A stretch of 64,000 bases of DNA from Streptomyces sp. DH5 (GTDB taxonomy: Bacteria > Actinomycetota > Actinomycetes > Streptomycetales > Streptomycetaceae). The DNA is taken from positions 248,001 through 312,000 of the forward strand of contig NZ_JAHWGP010000002.1 of NCBI RefSeq assembly GCF_020873915.1, written 5' to 3'. Positions 15,290 through 23,573 of this stretch are shown one piece after another. A program made the translations under genes and the position numbers. The stretch's first letter is position 1. Each line of letters starts with the position of its first letter. The notes beneath the pieces are model-generated. The model saw nothing but the letters and a program-made list of their open reading frames with translations. It had not been told where the DNA came from and searched no databases.

Positions 15290-16779
15290 TCCGGCTGCGT
15301 CTGCACGTTGAGCTCACTCATGCGGACCGAGCGGGCCGGGTCCGTGCGCCGGTCGTCGATCTTCAGGACGTCGAAGCCCTTGGCGATGTCGTTCGAGTAG
15401 ATGTAGCCGTTGTAGTAGTACGCCGACCAGGAGCCGCCGGTGGTGATGCGGTCGGTGCTCAGCGGACCGCGCTCGAAGTACGCGATCTCCCTGGGCTTGG
15501 AGGAGTTGGTGAAGTCCCAGACGGAGACGCCGCCCTGGTACCAGGCCTGGACCATCAGGTCCCGGCCCCGGACCGGGATCAGGGAGCCGTTGTGGGCCAC
15601 GCAGTTCTCGGTGTCCGCCTGGTGGCGCGGGATCTTGAAGTAGCTGCGGAAGACCAGCTTGCTCCGGTCGCCCCTGCCGACGATGTCGTAGACGCCGTTC
15701 GCGCCGCGGTTCGGGCCGATCTCCGCGTTGCAGGTGGCGCCGCCACCACCGCCCAGCTCGTCGGTGAAGACGACCTTGTCGGCCTTCTGGTTGAAGGTCG
15801 CCGAGTGCCAGAACGCGAAGTTGACGTTGTCCTGCACCCGGTCGATCACCCGGGGACGCTCCGGGTCCCTGATGGAGAAGAGGATGCCGTCGCCCATGCA
15901 GGCGCCGGCGGCCAGGTCCTTCGAGGGCAGGACGGTGATGTCGTGGCAGCCGGTGGTCTTGGAGACACCCGGGTTGGTGGGCGCACCCGGGTTGCCGCCG
16001 CCGTCGGGGCCCTCACCCGGGAACAGCACCGGGAAGCCCACGACGGCCGCCTTGTGCGGGGCCTTGCGCGGCACCTTGATCACGGAGATGCCGTCGTGCG
16101 GCGGCCGACAGTCCGGGTACGCCGCGTTCGGCGAGTACGAGGAGACGTAGACGTAGACGTTCTTGCGCTCGGGCACCAGGGTGTGGGTGTGCGAGCCGCA
16201 GGCGGTCTCGACGGCGGCGACGTAGCGCGGATTGCGCTTGTCACTGATGTCGAAGACCTTCATCCCCTCCCACGAGGACTTCTCGGTCGCCGGCTGCGTG
16301 GTGCTGTTGCAACTGCTGTCGCTGCGCGAGGAGTCGGTGGACAGGAAGAGCAGGTCACCGGAGACGGAGATGTCGTTCTGCGATCCGGGACACAGGACCT
16401 GGGCCACCGTCCTGGGGGCCTTGGGGTTGCTGATGTCGAAGATGCGGAAGCCGTCGTAGTTGCCGGCGAACGCGTAGCGGCCCTGGAAGGCCAGGTCCGA
16501 ATTGGTGCCGGACAGCGCGTCCTTGGGGACGTTGGCCACGTGCCGGATGTTGTCGGAGTGGACGACCTCGTCCTGGCCGGGTATCTCGCCGTTCTCGATG
16601 GCCCTGCGAGCCTCGGCCTGGTCGCTGCGCGAGACCTCCTTCCGGACGGTGGGCGGGTCCCCGGGGTCGGGGATCGCGGCGGCCGGCGATGCGGTGAGCA
16701 GGGCGGCCAGCAGCCCACCGGCTGCCGTGGCAACTCCGAGCCGTCTGCGCCGGGTTCGGGAATCTCTCAACAGGATCAC
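15277..16779 (-). CDS. Secreted LVIVD-repeat protein
   Basis: This 500-residue protein has a classical signal peptide (RRRRLGVATAAGGLLAALLTASPAAA, cleavage expected after AAA). Beta-propeller-like repeats of the LVIVD type follow (YAFAGNYDGFRIFDISNP, MKVFDISDKRNPRYVAAV, SVWDFTNSSKPREIAYF). A GGGAGG site precedes the GTG start. The propeller should act outside the cell, perhaps as a binding or scaffold domain. Function is unknown. It is divergent from a DUF305 lipoprotein gene. Confidence 0.85.
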   Translation of the reverse strand: MILLRDSRTRRRRLGVATAAGGLLAALLTASPAAAIPDPGDPPTVRKEVSRSDQAEARRAIENGEIPGQDEVVHSDNIRHVANVPKDALSGTNSDLAFQGRYAFAGNYDGFRIFDISNPKAPRTVAQVLCPGSQNDISVSGDLLFLSTDSSRSDSSCNSTTQPATEKSSWEGMKVFDISDKRNPRYVAAVETACGSHTHTLVPERKNVYVYVSSYSPNAAYPDCRPPHDGISVIKVPRKAPHKAAVVGFPVLFPGEGPDGGGNPGAPTNPGVSKTTGCHDITVLPSKDLAAGACMGDGILFSIRDPERPRVIDRVQDNVNFAFWHSATFNQKADKVVFTDELGGGGGATCNAEIGPNRGANGVYDIVGRGDRSKLVFRSYFKIPRHQADTENCVAHNGSLIPVRGRDLMVQAWYQGGVSVWDFTNSSKPREIAYFERGPLSTDRITTGGSWSAYYYNGYIYSNDIAKGFDVLKIDDRRTDPARSVRMSELNVQTQPDYFD

Positions 16780-16995
16780 TGTTTTCCTCCCTGGTTCCGT
16801 TCACGTCGGAACGGGTTTTCGCTCCGGCAGTATCGTCTTCGACATGCTCATACCAACAGGGGGCAACGCCATCACGACGGAGTTTTCTGACCAGTGGTGC
16901 GCGGAAGCGTGCTAGGACGGTCGTCGACGCTCACGAGGCGTCCCGCCCCGCTCCTCTCCGGGGCCCGGGGGCACCGCCAGCCACAGGAGGTCCTT
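16780..16995. promoter_or_regulatory. Divergent promoter region of LVIVD and DUF305 genes
   Basis: An inverted repeat GTTCCG (16794-16799) / CGGAAC (16807-16812) lies just upstream of the LVIVD gene start; GGAAC is also the -35 core of many ECF sigma promoters. No correctly spaced ECF -10 (CGTC) was found on either strand, so an operator is as likely. The DUF305 ribosome binding site CAGGAGG is at 16984-16990. Confidence 0.35.
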
Positions 16996-17658
16996 GTGCA
17001 CTACCGCCGTGTGCCACGCCTGTCCGTCCTCACCGCGGGGCTGACCGCCCTGGCCGTACTCGGGCTCGTGAGCTGCGACTCCGGCGACGGGGAGAACAAG
17101 CCGTCCGCGGCGAGCGGGCCTTCGGTCATCGCGCCCGGCAGGCCCGGGGAGGAGAACCGGACCCTGTCGGCCGAGGAGGCCTCGCGGCAGCGCACGGAGG
17201 ACGACTCCCCCAACTCCGCCGACGTGGCCTACGCGCGGATGATGATCGAGCATCACGCGCAGGCCCTCGAGATGACGGACCTCGCGGCGGACCGCGCCGA
17301 GTCGCCGCAGATCGTCAAGTTGTCCGAGCGCATCTCCGCCGCCCAGCAGCCGGAGATCAAGGCGATGAAGGGCTGGCTGAAGAGCCACGGCGAACCCGAG
17401 CGGGACGGCGGGCACGGGCACGACCACGCGACGATGCCCGGCATGGCCACGCAGGCCCAGCTCGAGCAGCTGCGCGCGGCCGACGGCAGGGCGTTCGACC
17501 AGCTCTTCCTCACCCTGATGATCACCCACCACCAGGGGGCGATCACCATGTCCACCGAGGTGAAGGGGCAGGGCAACAACATCTGGATCGAGGAGATGGC
17601 GGACGACGTGGTCGCCCAGCAGACGAGTGAGATCGGCCGGATGCGCGACCTGCTGTGA
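16996..17658 (+). CDS. DUF305 lipoprotein
   Basis: This 220-residue predicted lipoprotein has a hydrophobic signal ending in the lipobox LGLVSC. The DUF305 domain carries two His-rich helices (RMMIEHHAQALEMTDLA and FLTLMITHHQGAITMS) separated by a His/Met-rich linker (HGHDHATMPGM). The His and Met residues resemble extracellular copper-binding proteins, and DUF305 proteins are often linked to copper, but no direct proof is present here. The GTG start at 16996 has a CAGGAGG site 5 bp upstream. Confidence 0.9.
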   Translation: MHYRRVPRLSVLTAGLTALAVLGLVSCDSGDGENKPSAASGPSVIAPGRPGEENRTLSAEEASRQRTEDDSPNSADVAYARMMIEHHAQALEMTDLAADRAESPQIVKLSERISAAQQPEIKAMKGWLKSHGEPERDGGHGHDHATMPGMATQAQLEQLRAADGRAFDQLFLTLMITHHQGAITMSTEVKGQGNNIWIEEMADDVVAQQTSEIGRMRDLL

Positions 17659-18211
17659 CGGCCGCCGGCGGGTGACCGCCGGGCTCGGGGGGGGGGGCGT
17701 GCCGCGGAGGCAGCAGGCCGGCGTCGCGCGTCCGGCCGATGAGCCGGAGCGCGCCGCGTCGGCTGCACCCGGTCTCGTCCATCACGGCGAGGACCGGATC
17801 CGCGCCGCGTTCCCGCGCCTCGCGGTACGCCCGTGCCACACAGCCCCACGCCTCGGGGCCTCGCGGCCGCGCGGAGCCGTCGTCACGATGCGCCCCCGTA
17901 CCGGCCCCGCTCCCGGGATCCGGCCCGGTGCCCTCCCCGCAGGCGTGCGCCAGCGGGCCCTCGATCCAGTCGGCGAACACCGCGAGGTCCTCCAGGGTGA
18001 GCGCCGGGCGGGCCTGCACGTCCTCCACACAGACCCGTCCGTCGCAGACCGTCACGAGCGCGTCGATCCTGGCCCCGTCGCCGAAGGCGAGCCGCACATG
18101 GAGCCACCGGGTCACCCGTTCCCCCTCGCGCACCTCCCACGCGGGCCACACGGACACCGCACCCTCCGCAGGAGAGCGATCGGAAAGATGAAGAGAAGCT
18201 GCCTCGAGCAC
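17543..18211 (-). CDS. DUF6214 family protein
   Basis: The first ~165 residues match the streptomycete DUF6214 family: WPAWEVREGERVTRWLHVRLAFGDG, ALTLEDLAVFADWIEGPLAH, then a helix-turn-helix-like end VLAVMDETGCSRRGALRLIGRTRDAGLLPPRH. After that the frame runs through an 11-bp homopolymeric G/C tract (17687-17697) and continues as a low-complexity Arg/Pro/Ser tail that overlaps the DUF305 gene by 116 bp. The tail probably is not conserved. The start is GTG 18211 with no clear ribosome binding site, perhaps leaderless. Function unknown. Confidence 0.7.
   Translation of the reverse strand: MLEAASLHLSDRSPAEGAVSVWPAWEVREGERVTRWLHVRLAFGDGARIDALVTVCDGRVCVEDVQARPALTLEDLAVFADWIEGPLAHACGEGTGPDPGSGAGTGAHRDDGSARPRGPEAWGCVARAYREARERGADPVLAVMDETGCSRRGALRLIGRTRDAGLLPPRHAPPPEPGGHPPAAVTAGRASGRSHSSAGRPRRPPSPRSRCCCPAPSPRWTW
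17687..17697. repeat. Homopolymeric G tract in the DUF6214 gene
   Basis: An uninterrupted run of 11 G (C on the coding strand) lies near the 3' end of the DUF6214 frame. Tracts of this length are slippage-prone in vivo and error-prone in sequencing. Changing its length by one or two bases would give different C-terminal tails. Confidence 0.8.
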
Positions 18212-18358
18212 ACACGCAACGTAACGGGGTGATCAGTTCCCTCCGTGGGAACACGCACCCCGGACGGCGGACGGCACCCTGTCAGCGGAGCGCGACCGGT
18301 GCCATGCTGGAAGACATCAGCGATCTCCTGTCGATCCCGCGGGGTGAGGAGTTCCGCC

Positions 18359-19708
18359 GTGCTGCGTGTCGCCGTGATCGGTTCGGGGCCGAGCGGGTGC
18401 TACACCGCCCAGAGCCTCGTCCAGCAGGACCCCTTGGTGCGCGTCGACGTCCTGGACCGGCTGCCGTGTCCGTACGGTCTGGTCCGCTACGGCGTGGCAC
18501 CGGACCACGAGAAGATCAAGTCCCTGCAGGACACCCTCCGCGTGGTGCTGGAGCACGAACGGGTGCGGTTCCTCGGCGGGGTGCAGGTGGGGCCGGAGGG
18601 GGTGCCGGCCGCGCGGCTGCGGGAGCTCTACCACGCGGTGGTGTACTGCGTGGGCGCCGCGACCGACCGGCGGCTGGGCATCCCGGGCGAGGAGCTGCCG
18701 GGCAGCTGGTCGGCGACCGAGTTCGTGTCCTGGTACAGCGCGCACCCGGACGCGGTGCACGGCCGGTTCCTGGACGGAGTGCGGTCGGCGGTGGTCATCG
18801 GCGTGGGGAACGTCGCCGTGGACGTCACGCGCATGCTGGCCCGGGGCGCGGCGGAACTGAGCCCCACCGGCATGCCCCACGCGGCCCTGGCCGCACTCGC
18901 GGCGAGCCGGGTGACCCGCGTGCACACGGTGGGCCGGCGTGGACCGTCGCAGGCCCGCTTCACCACCAAGGAGCTGCGCGAACTGGGAACGCTGCCGGAC
19001 ACCGCCGTCGTGGTGGACCCGGCCGAGTCCGCGCTGGACCCGGCGTACACGGACCCGTCGGTGCTGCCCGGTCCGCAGCGCCGCAACGTCGAGGTGCTGC
19101 GCGGCTGGGCGACCGGGACGGCCGGGCACACCGGCGTGCGGCGGCTGATCCGTCTGCGCTTCTTCCTCCGCCCGGCCGAACTGGTGGCCCGGGAGGGCAG
19201 GGTGGGGGCGGTGCGCTTCGAGCGGACGGTGCCGGACGGCCACGGGGGCGTCACGGGCACCGGGCGGTTCGAGGAGATCGAGGCTCAGCTGGTGCTGCGG
19301 TCGGTGGGGTACCGCGGGGTGCCGTTGGAAGGGCTGCCGTTCGACGCGGCCCGGGGCACGGTGCCGCACCTCACCGGGCGGGTCCTGCGCGGGGGCACCG
19401 TCGCTCCGGGCGAGTACGTGGCGGGCTGGATCAAGAGGGGACCGACCGGCGTCATCGGCACCAACCGGTCCTGTGCGAAGGAGACGGTGACGTCCCTGCT
19501 GGCGGACGCCGCCCTGCTCACGGACCGCGACCTGCCCGGTGATCCCCTCACGGCGCTGCGGGCCGAGGGCGTCGAACCGGTCGGATGGCAGGGCTGGCAG
19601 GCGATCGAACGGGCCGAGGCCCGGCTGGGCGCCTCCCTCGGCCGCGGCGTCGTCAAGCTCCCCGACTGGGAGACCCTGCGGTCGGCCGCCCGGGCGGCCG
19701 GTACCTGA
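18359..19708 (+). CDS. FprA-like ferredoxin-NADP+ reductase
   Basis: This 449-residue FAD enzyme resembles mycobacterial FprA and adrenodoxin reductase. It has an FAD Rossmann motif VAVIGSGPSG at the N-terminus, LPCPYGLVRYGVAPDHEKIK, an NADP site VIGVGNVAVDVTRML, and VHTVGRRGPSQARFTTKELREL. It transfers electrons between NADPH and ferredoxin, for instance for cytochromes P450. The GTG start at 18359 has a GAGGAG site. Neither a ferredoxin nor a P450 gene is adjacent. It is divergent from the DUF6214 gene. Confidence 0.93.
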   Translation: MLRVAVIGSGPSGCYTAQSLVQQDPLVRVDVLDRLPCPYGLVRYGVAPDHEKIKSLQDTLRVVLEHERVRFLGGVQVGPEGVPAARLRELYHAVVYCVGAATDRRLGIPGEELPGSWSATEFVSWYSAHPDAVHGRFLDGVRSAVVIGVGNVAVDVTRMLARGAAELSPTGMPHAALAALAASRVTRVHTVGRRGPSQARFTTKELRELGTLPDTAVVVDPAESALDPAYTDPSVLPGPQRRNVEVLRGWATGTAGHTGVRRLIRLRFFLRPAELVAREGRVGAVRFERTVPDGHGGVTGTGRFEEIEAQLVLRSVGYRGVPLEGLPFDAARGTVPHLTGRVLRGGTVAPGEYVAGWIKRGPTGVIGTNRSCAKETVTSLLADAALLTDRDLPGDPLTALRAEGVEPVGWQGWQAIERAEARLGASLGRGVVKLPDWETLRSAARAAGT

Positions 19709-20040
19709 CTCCCGCCCAGGGACCGCGCGCCGGCCGCCCCCGGCCTTCCGGGGCGCCACCGGCTCTCCTCCGTCCGTCCCCCGGACGGGGCGGACCCTCT
19801 TCGGCTCGCCCGGCGCCGTCCCCGGAAGCACACCGGACTCGCACGAGGAGCGGCGCGAGAGCCGGCGACGGCGGCTTGGGGGCACCGGCGCCCGGCGGGG
19901 CACCCACCCGACACCGCCTCGAATGACGCGCCCCTCCGCACCCGGGGACTGTCGCGGGGCACCCGGCGCGCTTCCGCGCGGGCGGGCGCAAGCGGTCCGC
20001 GGGACGACGCGAGGCGGACCTCCTCGGCCTTCCGGGCCCG
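19709..20040. other. 332-bp gap between converging genes
   Basis: No gene is recognised here. A small hairpin CCGTCC-3 nt-GGACGG lies at 19774-19788 and may end the fprA-like transcript. The rest is GC-rich without codon-bias support in any frame. Confidence 0.4.
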
Positions 20041-20400
20041 TCACACCTCGCCGTGGCGGCCGGCCTGGTGGGTCGCCGCGGTGAGCAGGGAGTCGAGCAT
20101 GCCCGGGAAGAGGTCGTCCAGGTCGTCGCGGCGCAGGCCGTTCATCTTGGCGGTGCCCTCGTAGTTCTGCCTGATCACACCGCTCTCGCGCAGCACCCGG
20201 AAGTGGTGGGTGGTCGTCGACTTGCTGACCGGCAGGTCGAAGTGCGAGCAGGACAGCGCCACTTCCTCGGCGGCGAGCTCGCGGACGATCCGCAGCCGGA
20301 CGGGGTCGGACAGGGCGTGCAGCACGCCCTCCAGCCGGATCTCCCCGCGCGTGGGGTGCGGCAGGTCGCGGCTGCTGGGGGCGGGGACTGCGGTCGTCAC
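20041..20400 (-). CDS. ArsR-family winged-helix regulator
   Basis: This 119-residue protein has an ArsR/SmtB-type DNA-binding domain: LHALSDPVRLRIVRELAAEEVALSCSHFDLPVSKSTTTHHFRVLRESGVIRQNYEG. The metal-binding ELCVCDL motif of metal sensors is absent; ALSCSHFDLPVS sits there and has one Cys. So a non-metal ligand or redox signal is likelier. GTG 20400 is chosen because of its AAGGTGGAG site. It is divergent from an Old Yellow Enzyme gene, and two matching operators lie between them. Confidence 0.92.
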   Translation of the reverse strand: MTTAVPAPSSRDLPHPTRGEIRLEGVLHALSDPVRLRIVRELAAEEVALSCSHFDLPVSKSTTTHHFRVLRESGVIRQNYEGTAKMNGLRRDDLDDLFPGMLDSLLTAATHQAGRHGEV

Positions 20401-20437
20401 GGCGGCTCCACCTTCGTTCCGGGAGGAAACCTCATTG

Positions 20438-20453
20438 TACGAGAACCCTCGTA
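20438..20453. promoter_or_regulatory. ArsR operator copy 1
   Basis: TACGAG-AACC-CTCGTA is a perfect inverted repeat of 6-bp arms with a 4-bp spacer. It overlaps the minus-strand -10 candidate TACAAT (20434-20439) of the arsR gene. Confidence 0.75.
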
Positions 20454-20455
20454 GT

Positions 20456-20487
20456 TTGACATCTGCCGTACTACGATGCCTATCGTA
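20456..20487 (+). promoter_or_regulatory. ArsR operator copy 2 within the oxidoreductase promoter
   Basis: TACGAT-GCCT-ATCGTA (20472-20487) has the same architecture as copy 1, centre 34 bp away. On the plus strand TTGACA (20456-20461) and TATCGT (20481-20486, 19-bp spacer) could be the oxidoreductase promoter, so ArsR bound here would block it. Confidence 0.7.
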
Positions 20488-20528
20488 CGATCCGCACCCC
20501 GCCCGGTCCACACCGAATGGAGCCCACC

Positions 20529-21608
20529 GTGAGCACGCTGTTCGAGCCGTACACCCTGCGTGACGTGACCATCCCCAACCGGGTGTGGATGGCCCCGATG
20601 TGCCAGTACTCGGCAGCACCGGACGGCCCCGGAGCGGGCGCCCCCGGCGACTGGCACTTCGCCCACTACGCCGCCCGCGCGGCCGGCGGCACGGGCCTGA
20701 TCGTCGTCGAGGCCACGGCCGTGTCGCCACAGGGCCGCATCTCGCCGTACGACCTCGGCATCTGGAACGACGCACAGACCGAGGCCTTCCGCCGGATCAC
20801 CGCGTTCCTCACCTCCCGGGGCACCGTCCCCGCCATCCAGCTCGCGCACGCCGGCCGCAAGGCGTCGACCGACCGGCCCTGGGAGGGCGGCCGGCCGGTC
20901 GGACCGGAGGCCCACGGCTGGCAGCCGGTGGCACCCAGCCCGCTCCCCTTCACCCGGAACCACCCGGTGCCCGACGAACTGACCACCGAGCAGATCCGGG
21001 AGATCGTCGGTCTGTTCCGCGACGCCGCCCGCCGGGCACTCGCCGCCGGTTTCGAGGTCGCCGAGATCCACGGCGCCCACGGCTACCTGATCAACGAGTT
21101 CCTCTCCCCGCACTCCAACCACCGCACGGACGCCTACGGCGGCTCGTACGGGAACCGGACGCGCTTCGCCCTCGAGGTGGTCGACGCCGTGCGCGAGGTC
21201 TGGCCGGACGACAAACCGCTGTTCTTCCGCGTTTCGGCCACGGAATGGCTGGAGGAGTCCGGCTGGACGGCGGACGACACCGTCCGCTTCGCCGCCGACC
21301 TGCACGCCCACGGCGTCGACCTGCTCGACGTCTCCACCGGCGGCAACGCCCCCGGCGCGCACATTCCGACCGGGCCCGGCTACCAGGTCCCCTTCGCCGC
21401 ACGGGTGCGGAGCGAGACACCGATGCCGGTCGCCGCCGTGGGCCTGATCACCGACGCCGGACAGGCGGAGAAGATCCTCGCGGCCGGCGAGGCGGACGCG
21501 GTGCTCCTCGGCCGGGAGCTGCTGCGCAATCCTTCGTGGGCCCGCCACGCCGCCCGTGAGCTGGGCGGCACGGTCCGCGTGCCGGACCAGTACCACCTCT
21601 CCGTCTGA
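20529..21608 (+). CDS. NADH:flavin oxidoreductase, Old Yellow Enzyme family (YqjM-like)
   Basis: This 359-residue FMN TIM-barrel ene-reductase resembles YqjM/XenA. It has WMAPMCQYSA with the redox-tuning Cys at residue 25, the substrate-binding QLAHAGRKAS, HGAHGYLINEFLSPHSNHRTDAYGGS, and a C-terminal phosphate-binding AVGLITDAGQAE...GRELLRNP. It reduces activated C=C bonds of enones, nitro compounds and similar electrophiles with NAD(P)H. GTG 20529 is preferred (GGAG 6 bp upstream, family-typical start); ATG 20517 is also in frame. It is probably repressed by the divergent ArsR protein. Confidence 0.93.
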   Translation: MSTLFEPYTLRDVTIPNRVWMAPMCQYSAAPDGPGAGAPGDWHFAHYAARAAGGTGLIVVEATAVSPQGRISPYDLGIWNDAQTEAFRRITAFLTSRGTVPAIQLAHAGRKASTDRPWEGGRPVGPEAHGWQPVAPSPLPFTRNHPVPDELTTEQIREIVGLFRDAARRALAAGFEVAEIHGAHGYLINEFLSPHSNHRTDAYGGSYGNRTRFALEVVDAVREVWPDDKPLFFRVSATEWLEESGWTADDTVRFAADLHAHGVDLLDVSTGGNAPGAHIPTGPGYQVPFAARVRSETPMPVAAVGLITDAGQAEKILAAGEADAVLLGRELLRNPSWARHAARELGGTVRVPDQYHLSV

Positions 21609-21638
21609 CCGACCGGGTCCCGCCGGCCGGGCGGGAGC

Positions 21639-21677
21639 CGGGTGGCCCGGAGCGCCTGTCGCGCTCCGGGCCACCCG
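21639..21677. terminator. Perfect 17-bp hairpin after the oxidoreductase gene
   Basis: Positions 21639-21655 and 21661-21677 are exact reverse complements around the loop CTGTC. It begins 31 bp after the stop codon. Confidence 0.88.
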
Positions 21678-21724
21678 CATGCGCGCTCCTGTCCGAATAC
21701 GATGCACGCCCACCGTTGACCAGA

Positions 21725-21776
21725 AAGCGCTTACCCTCTACCTTCCGTTCATCGACATGACCGGAGCGTTCGAACG
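21725..21776 (+). promoter_or_regulatory. Operator-like palindromes before the pectate lyase gene
   Basis: AAGCGCTT (21725-21732), inside GAAAGCGCTTACC, is the core of many LacI-family operators controlling polysaccharide genes. A second palindrome CGTTCGAACG lies at 21767-21776. Both are upstream of the ATG at 21854. Confidence 0.5.
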
Positions 21777-21853
21777 GTCCTTTCGATGGACATCCACGTG
21801 AATGAAGTTCCTGTGGATGGCCCGCACCCCCACACCACGACAGAAGGAACGAC

Positions 21854-22657
21854 ATGACTTCCGTGACACGACCGCGCACCCGCGGGCGCGCTCCGACGGG
21901 CGCGCTCGCCACCTTGAGCCTCTCACTTGGCATGGTCATGACCTTCGGGGCGTCGCCGTCGAGCGCCGCCACCTGGCCCACCCCCAACGGCAGCCAGGGC
22001 GTCTCCTCCACCATCGCCGTGTCCGGCACCAAGGACTACGCGATGAAGCGCCTCTACGGCACCGGCGACCTGGGCTCGGGCAGTCAGGACGAGGACCAGG
22101 GCCCGATCCTCGAACTGGCGGACGGCGCGGTCCTGAAGAACGTCATCCTGGGCGCCCCCGCCGCCGACGGCATCCACTGCAAGGGCTCCTGCACGCTGCA
22201 GAACGTCTGGTGGGAGGACGTCGGCGAGGACGCGGCCACGTTCAAGGGCAAGTCGTCCGGGTCGGTCTACACCGTCAGCGGCGGCGGCGCCAAGGAGGCC
22301 GGCGACAAGGTCTTCCAGTTCAACGGCGCGGGAACGCTGAACGTCTCGAACTTCGCGGTCAAGAACTTCGGCACCTTCGTCCGCTCCTGCGGGAACTGCT
22401 CCACGCAGTACAAGCGGACCATCAACCTCAACACCATCGAGGTGAACTGGAAGGGCGGCAGGATCGCCGGCATCAACACCAACTACGGCGACAGCGCGAC
22501 CCTGAGGAACATCACGATCACCGGGGACGGCAGCAAGAAGATCGTTCCCTGCCAGAAGTACATCGGCAACGACACCGGCAGGGAACCGAGCGGCAACGGC
22601 TCGGGCCCCGACGGCACGTACTGCAAGTACGCGTCCTCCGACATCACCTACCGATAA
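21854..22657 (+). CDS. Secreted pectate lyase, polysaccharide lyase family 3
   Basis: This 267-residue enzyme starts with a signal peptide (hydrophobic LATLSLSLGMVMTFGASPSSAA) and continues as a compact right-handed beta-helix typical of PL3: GAVLKNVILGAPAADGIHCKGSCTLQNVWWEDVGEDAATFKG. It cleaves polygalacturonate by beta-elimination with Ca2+. Cys residues in HCKGSC, RSCGNCS and PCQKY likely form disulfides. The gene appears monocistronic. A LacI-like palindrome upstream suggests induction by plant sugars, but no LacI gene is near. Confidence 0.92.
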   Translation: MTSVTRPRTRGRAPTGALATLSLSLGMVMTFGASPSSAATWPTPNGSQGVSSTIAVSGTKDYAMKRLYGTGDLGSGSQDEDQGPILELADGAVLKNVILGAPAADGIHCKGSCTLQNVWWEDVGEDAATFKGKSSGSVYTVSGGGAKEAGDKVFQFNGAGTLNVSNFAVKNFGTFVRSCGNCSTQYKRTINLNTIEVNWKGGRIAGINTNYGDSATLRNITITGDGSKKIVPCQKYIGNDTGREPSGNGSGPDGTYCKYASSDITYR

Positions 22658-22734
22658 CCCCTCTCCCCCCACGGGCGACGGCCGTGCGAGGTGTCCCGCG
22701 CGGCGCCCCGTACGGCCGGCCGCCCCCCGCGCGT

Positions 22735-23496
22735 TCACTCCCCCTCCACGCGGGACCGGACCTCCCCCGCCACCTCGCGCCGGTAGCCGGCGTACGCGGC
22801 CCGCAGCGCCTCGCCCGGCCAGTCGTCCGGCAGCAGGGCGGGCGGCAGGACGGGGTCGGCGAGCAGATGGCGCACGACCGCGGCGAACGCGGTGAGCCGG
22901 TCCGCGGGACGGGCGGCACGGCCCACGTGCCCGAGGAGCGCGCGGGCCGTCCCCGACCAGGCGTCCAGCGGCCACAACCGCGCGGCGAGCTCCTCCGCGG
23001 GCCGGCCGGGGCGGGCCGTGCAGCGCTCGGCGACCGCGTCCAGAGCGGCGGGCAGGGGGCGTACCAGATTGGCGGGGCGCAGCCACACCCCCTCGCGGAG
23101 TTCGGCGAGCCGGAGGCCGGTGAGCCGGGTGCGCAGGTCCGCCCGTTCGGCGGGACCGCGCCCCGTCGCGGTGACCACCACCAGCTCCCAGTCGCCGTCC
23201 CAGTCGCGCGTGCGCGGCCGGACGGACTCGTCCTGGCGGCGCCGGCGTTCCAGCAGCCGGTCGCTGAGGTGGTAACCGGCGTCGGTGCGCCGCAGATCAC
23301 CGGCCGCGACCATCCGGCTGAGCGCCGCGCGGAGCGTGGACCCTCCGACACCGAAACCCTCGACCAACCGTCCGATGTCCTTCGCCGGGAGCGCCGGCGG
23401 GTGGGTGCCGAGCAGCAGGCTCAGGACGACCGACCGCGCGGAGAGAGGACGCAGCAGCAGTTCGTCCGACGCCGGCGCCGGTTCGTTCCTCCGCAT
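22735..23496 (-). CDS. PaaX-family transcriptional regulator
   Basis: This 253-residue protein has an N-terminal winged helix (SVVLSLLLGTHPPALPAKDIGRLVEGFGVGGSTLRAALSRMVAAGDLRR) and the longer PaaX-type C-terminal part (WDGDWELVVV, ADLRTRLTGLRLAELREGVWLRPANL). PaaX proteins classically repress phenylacetate catabolism and bind phenylacetyl-CoA. No paa genes are present, so it probably controls the divergent AidB-like acyl-CoA dehydrogenase. The start MRRNEP at 23496 is chosen over the longer frame, which would run into the dehydrogenase gene. Confidence 0.87.
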   Translation of the reverse strand: MRRNEPAPASDELLLRPLSARSVVLSLLLGTHPPALPAKDIGRLVEGFGVGGSTLRAALSRMVAAGDLRRTDAGYHLSDRLLERRRRQDESVRPRTRDWDGDWELVVVTATGRGPAERADLRTRLTGLRLAELREGVWLRPANLVRPLPAALDAVAERCTARPGRPAEELAARLWPLDAWSGTARALLGHVGRAARPADRLTAFAAVVRHLLADPVLPPALLPDDWPGEALRAAYAGYRREVAGEVRSRVEGE

Positions 23497-23573
23497 GGGG
23501 CCGTACTCTACGTCGCTCGCCGAGCGTGCTGCATGATTGCTGCGACCGAAGAGGTAATGCAACACTCGGCGGC
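23497..23573. promoter_or_regulatory. Divergent control region, PaaX / dehydrogenase
   Basis: Only 77 bp separate the two starts. An imperfect inverted repeat TGCATGA (23530-23536) / TAATGCA (23555-23561) is central and could be the PaaX operator. TAATGC (23555-23560) could be the -10 of the dehydrogenase gene, which would give a very short leader of a few bases. Confidence 0.45.

Noticed and set aside
16808-16837. ECF sigma promoter GGAAC...CGTC before DUF305
   Set aside because: The spacer is 21 bp instead of 16-17.
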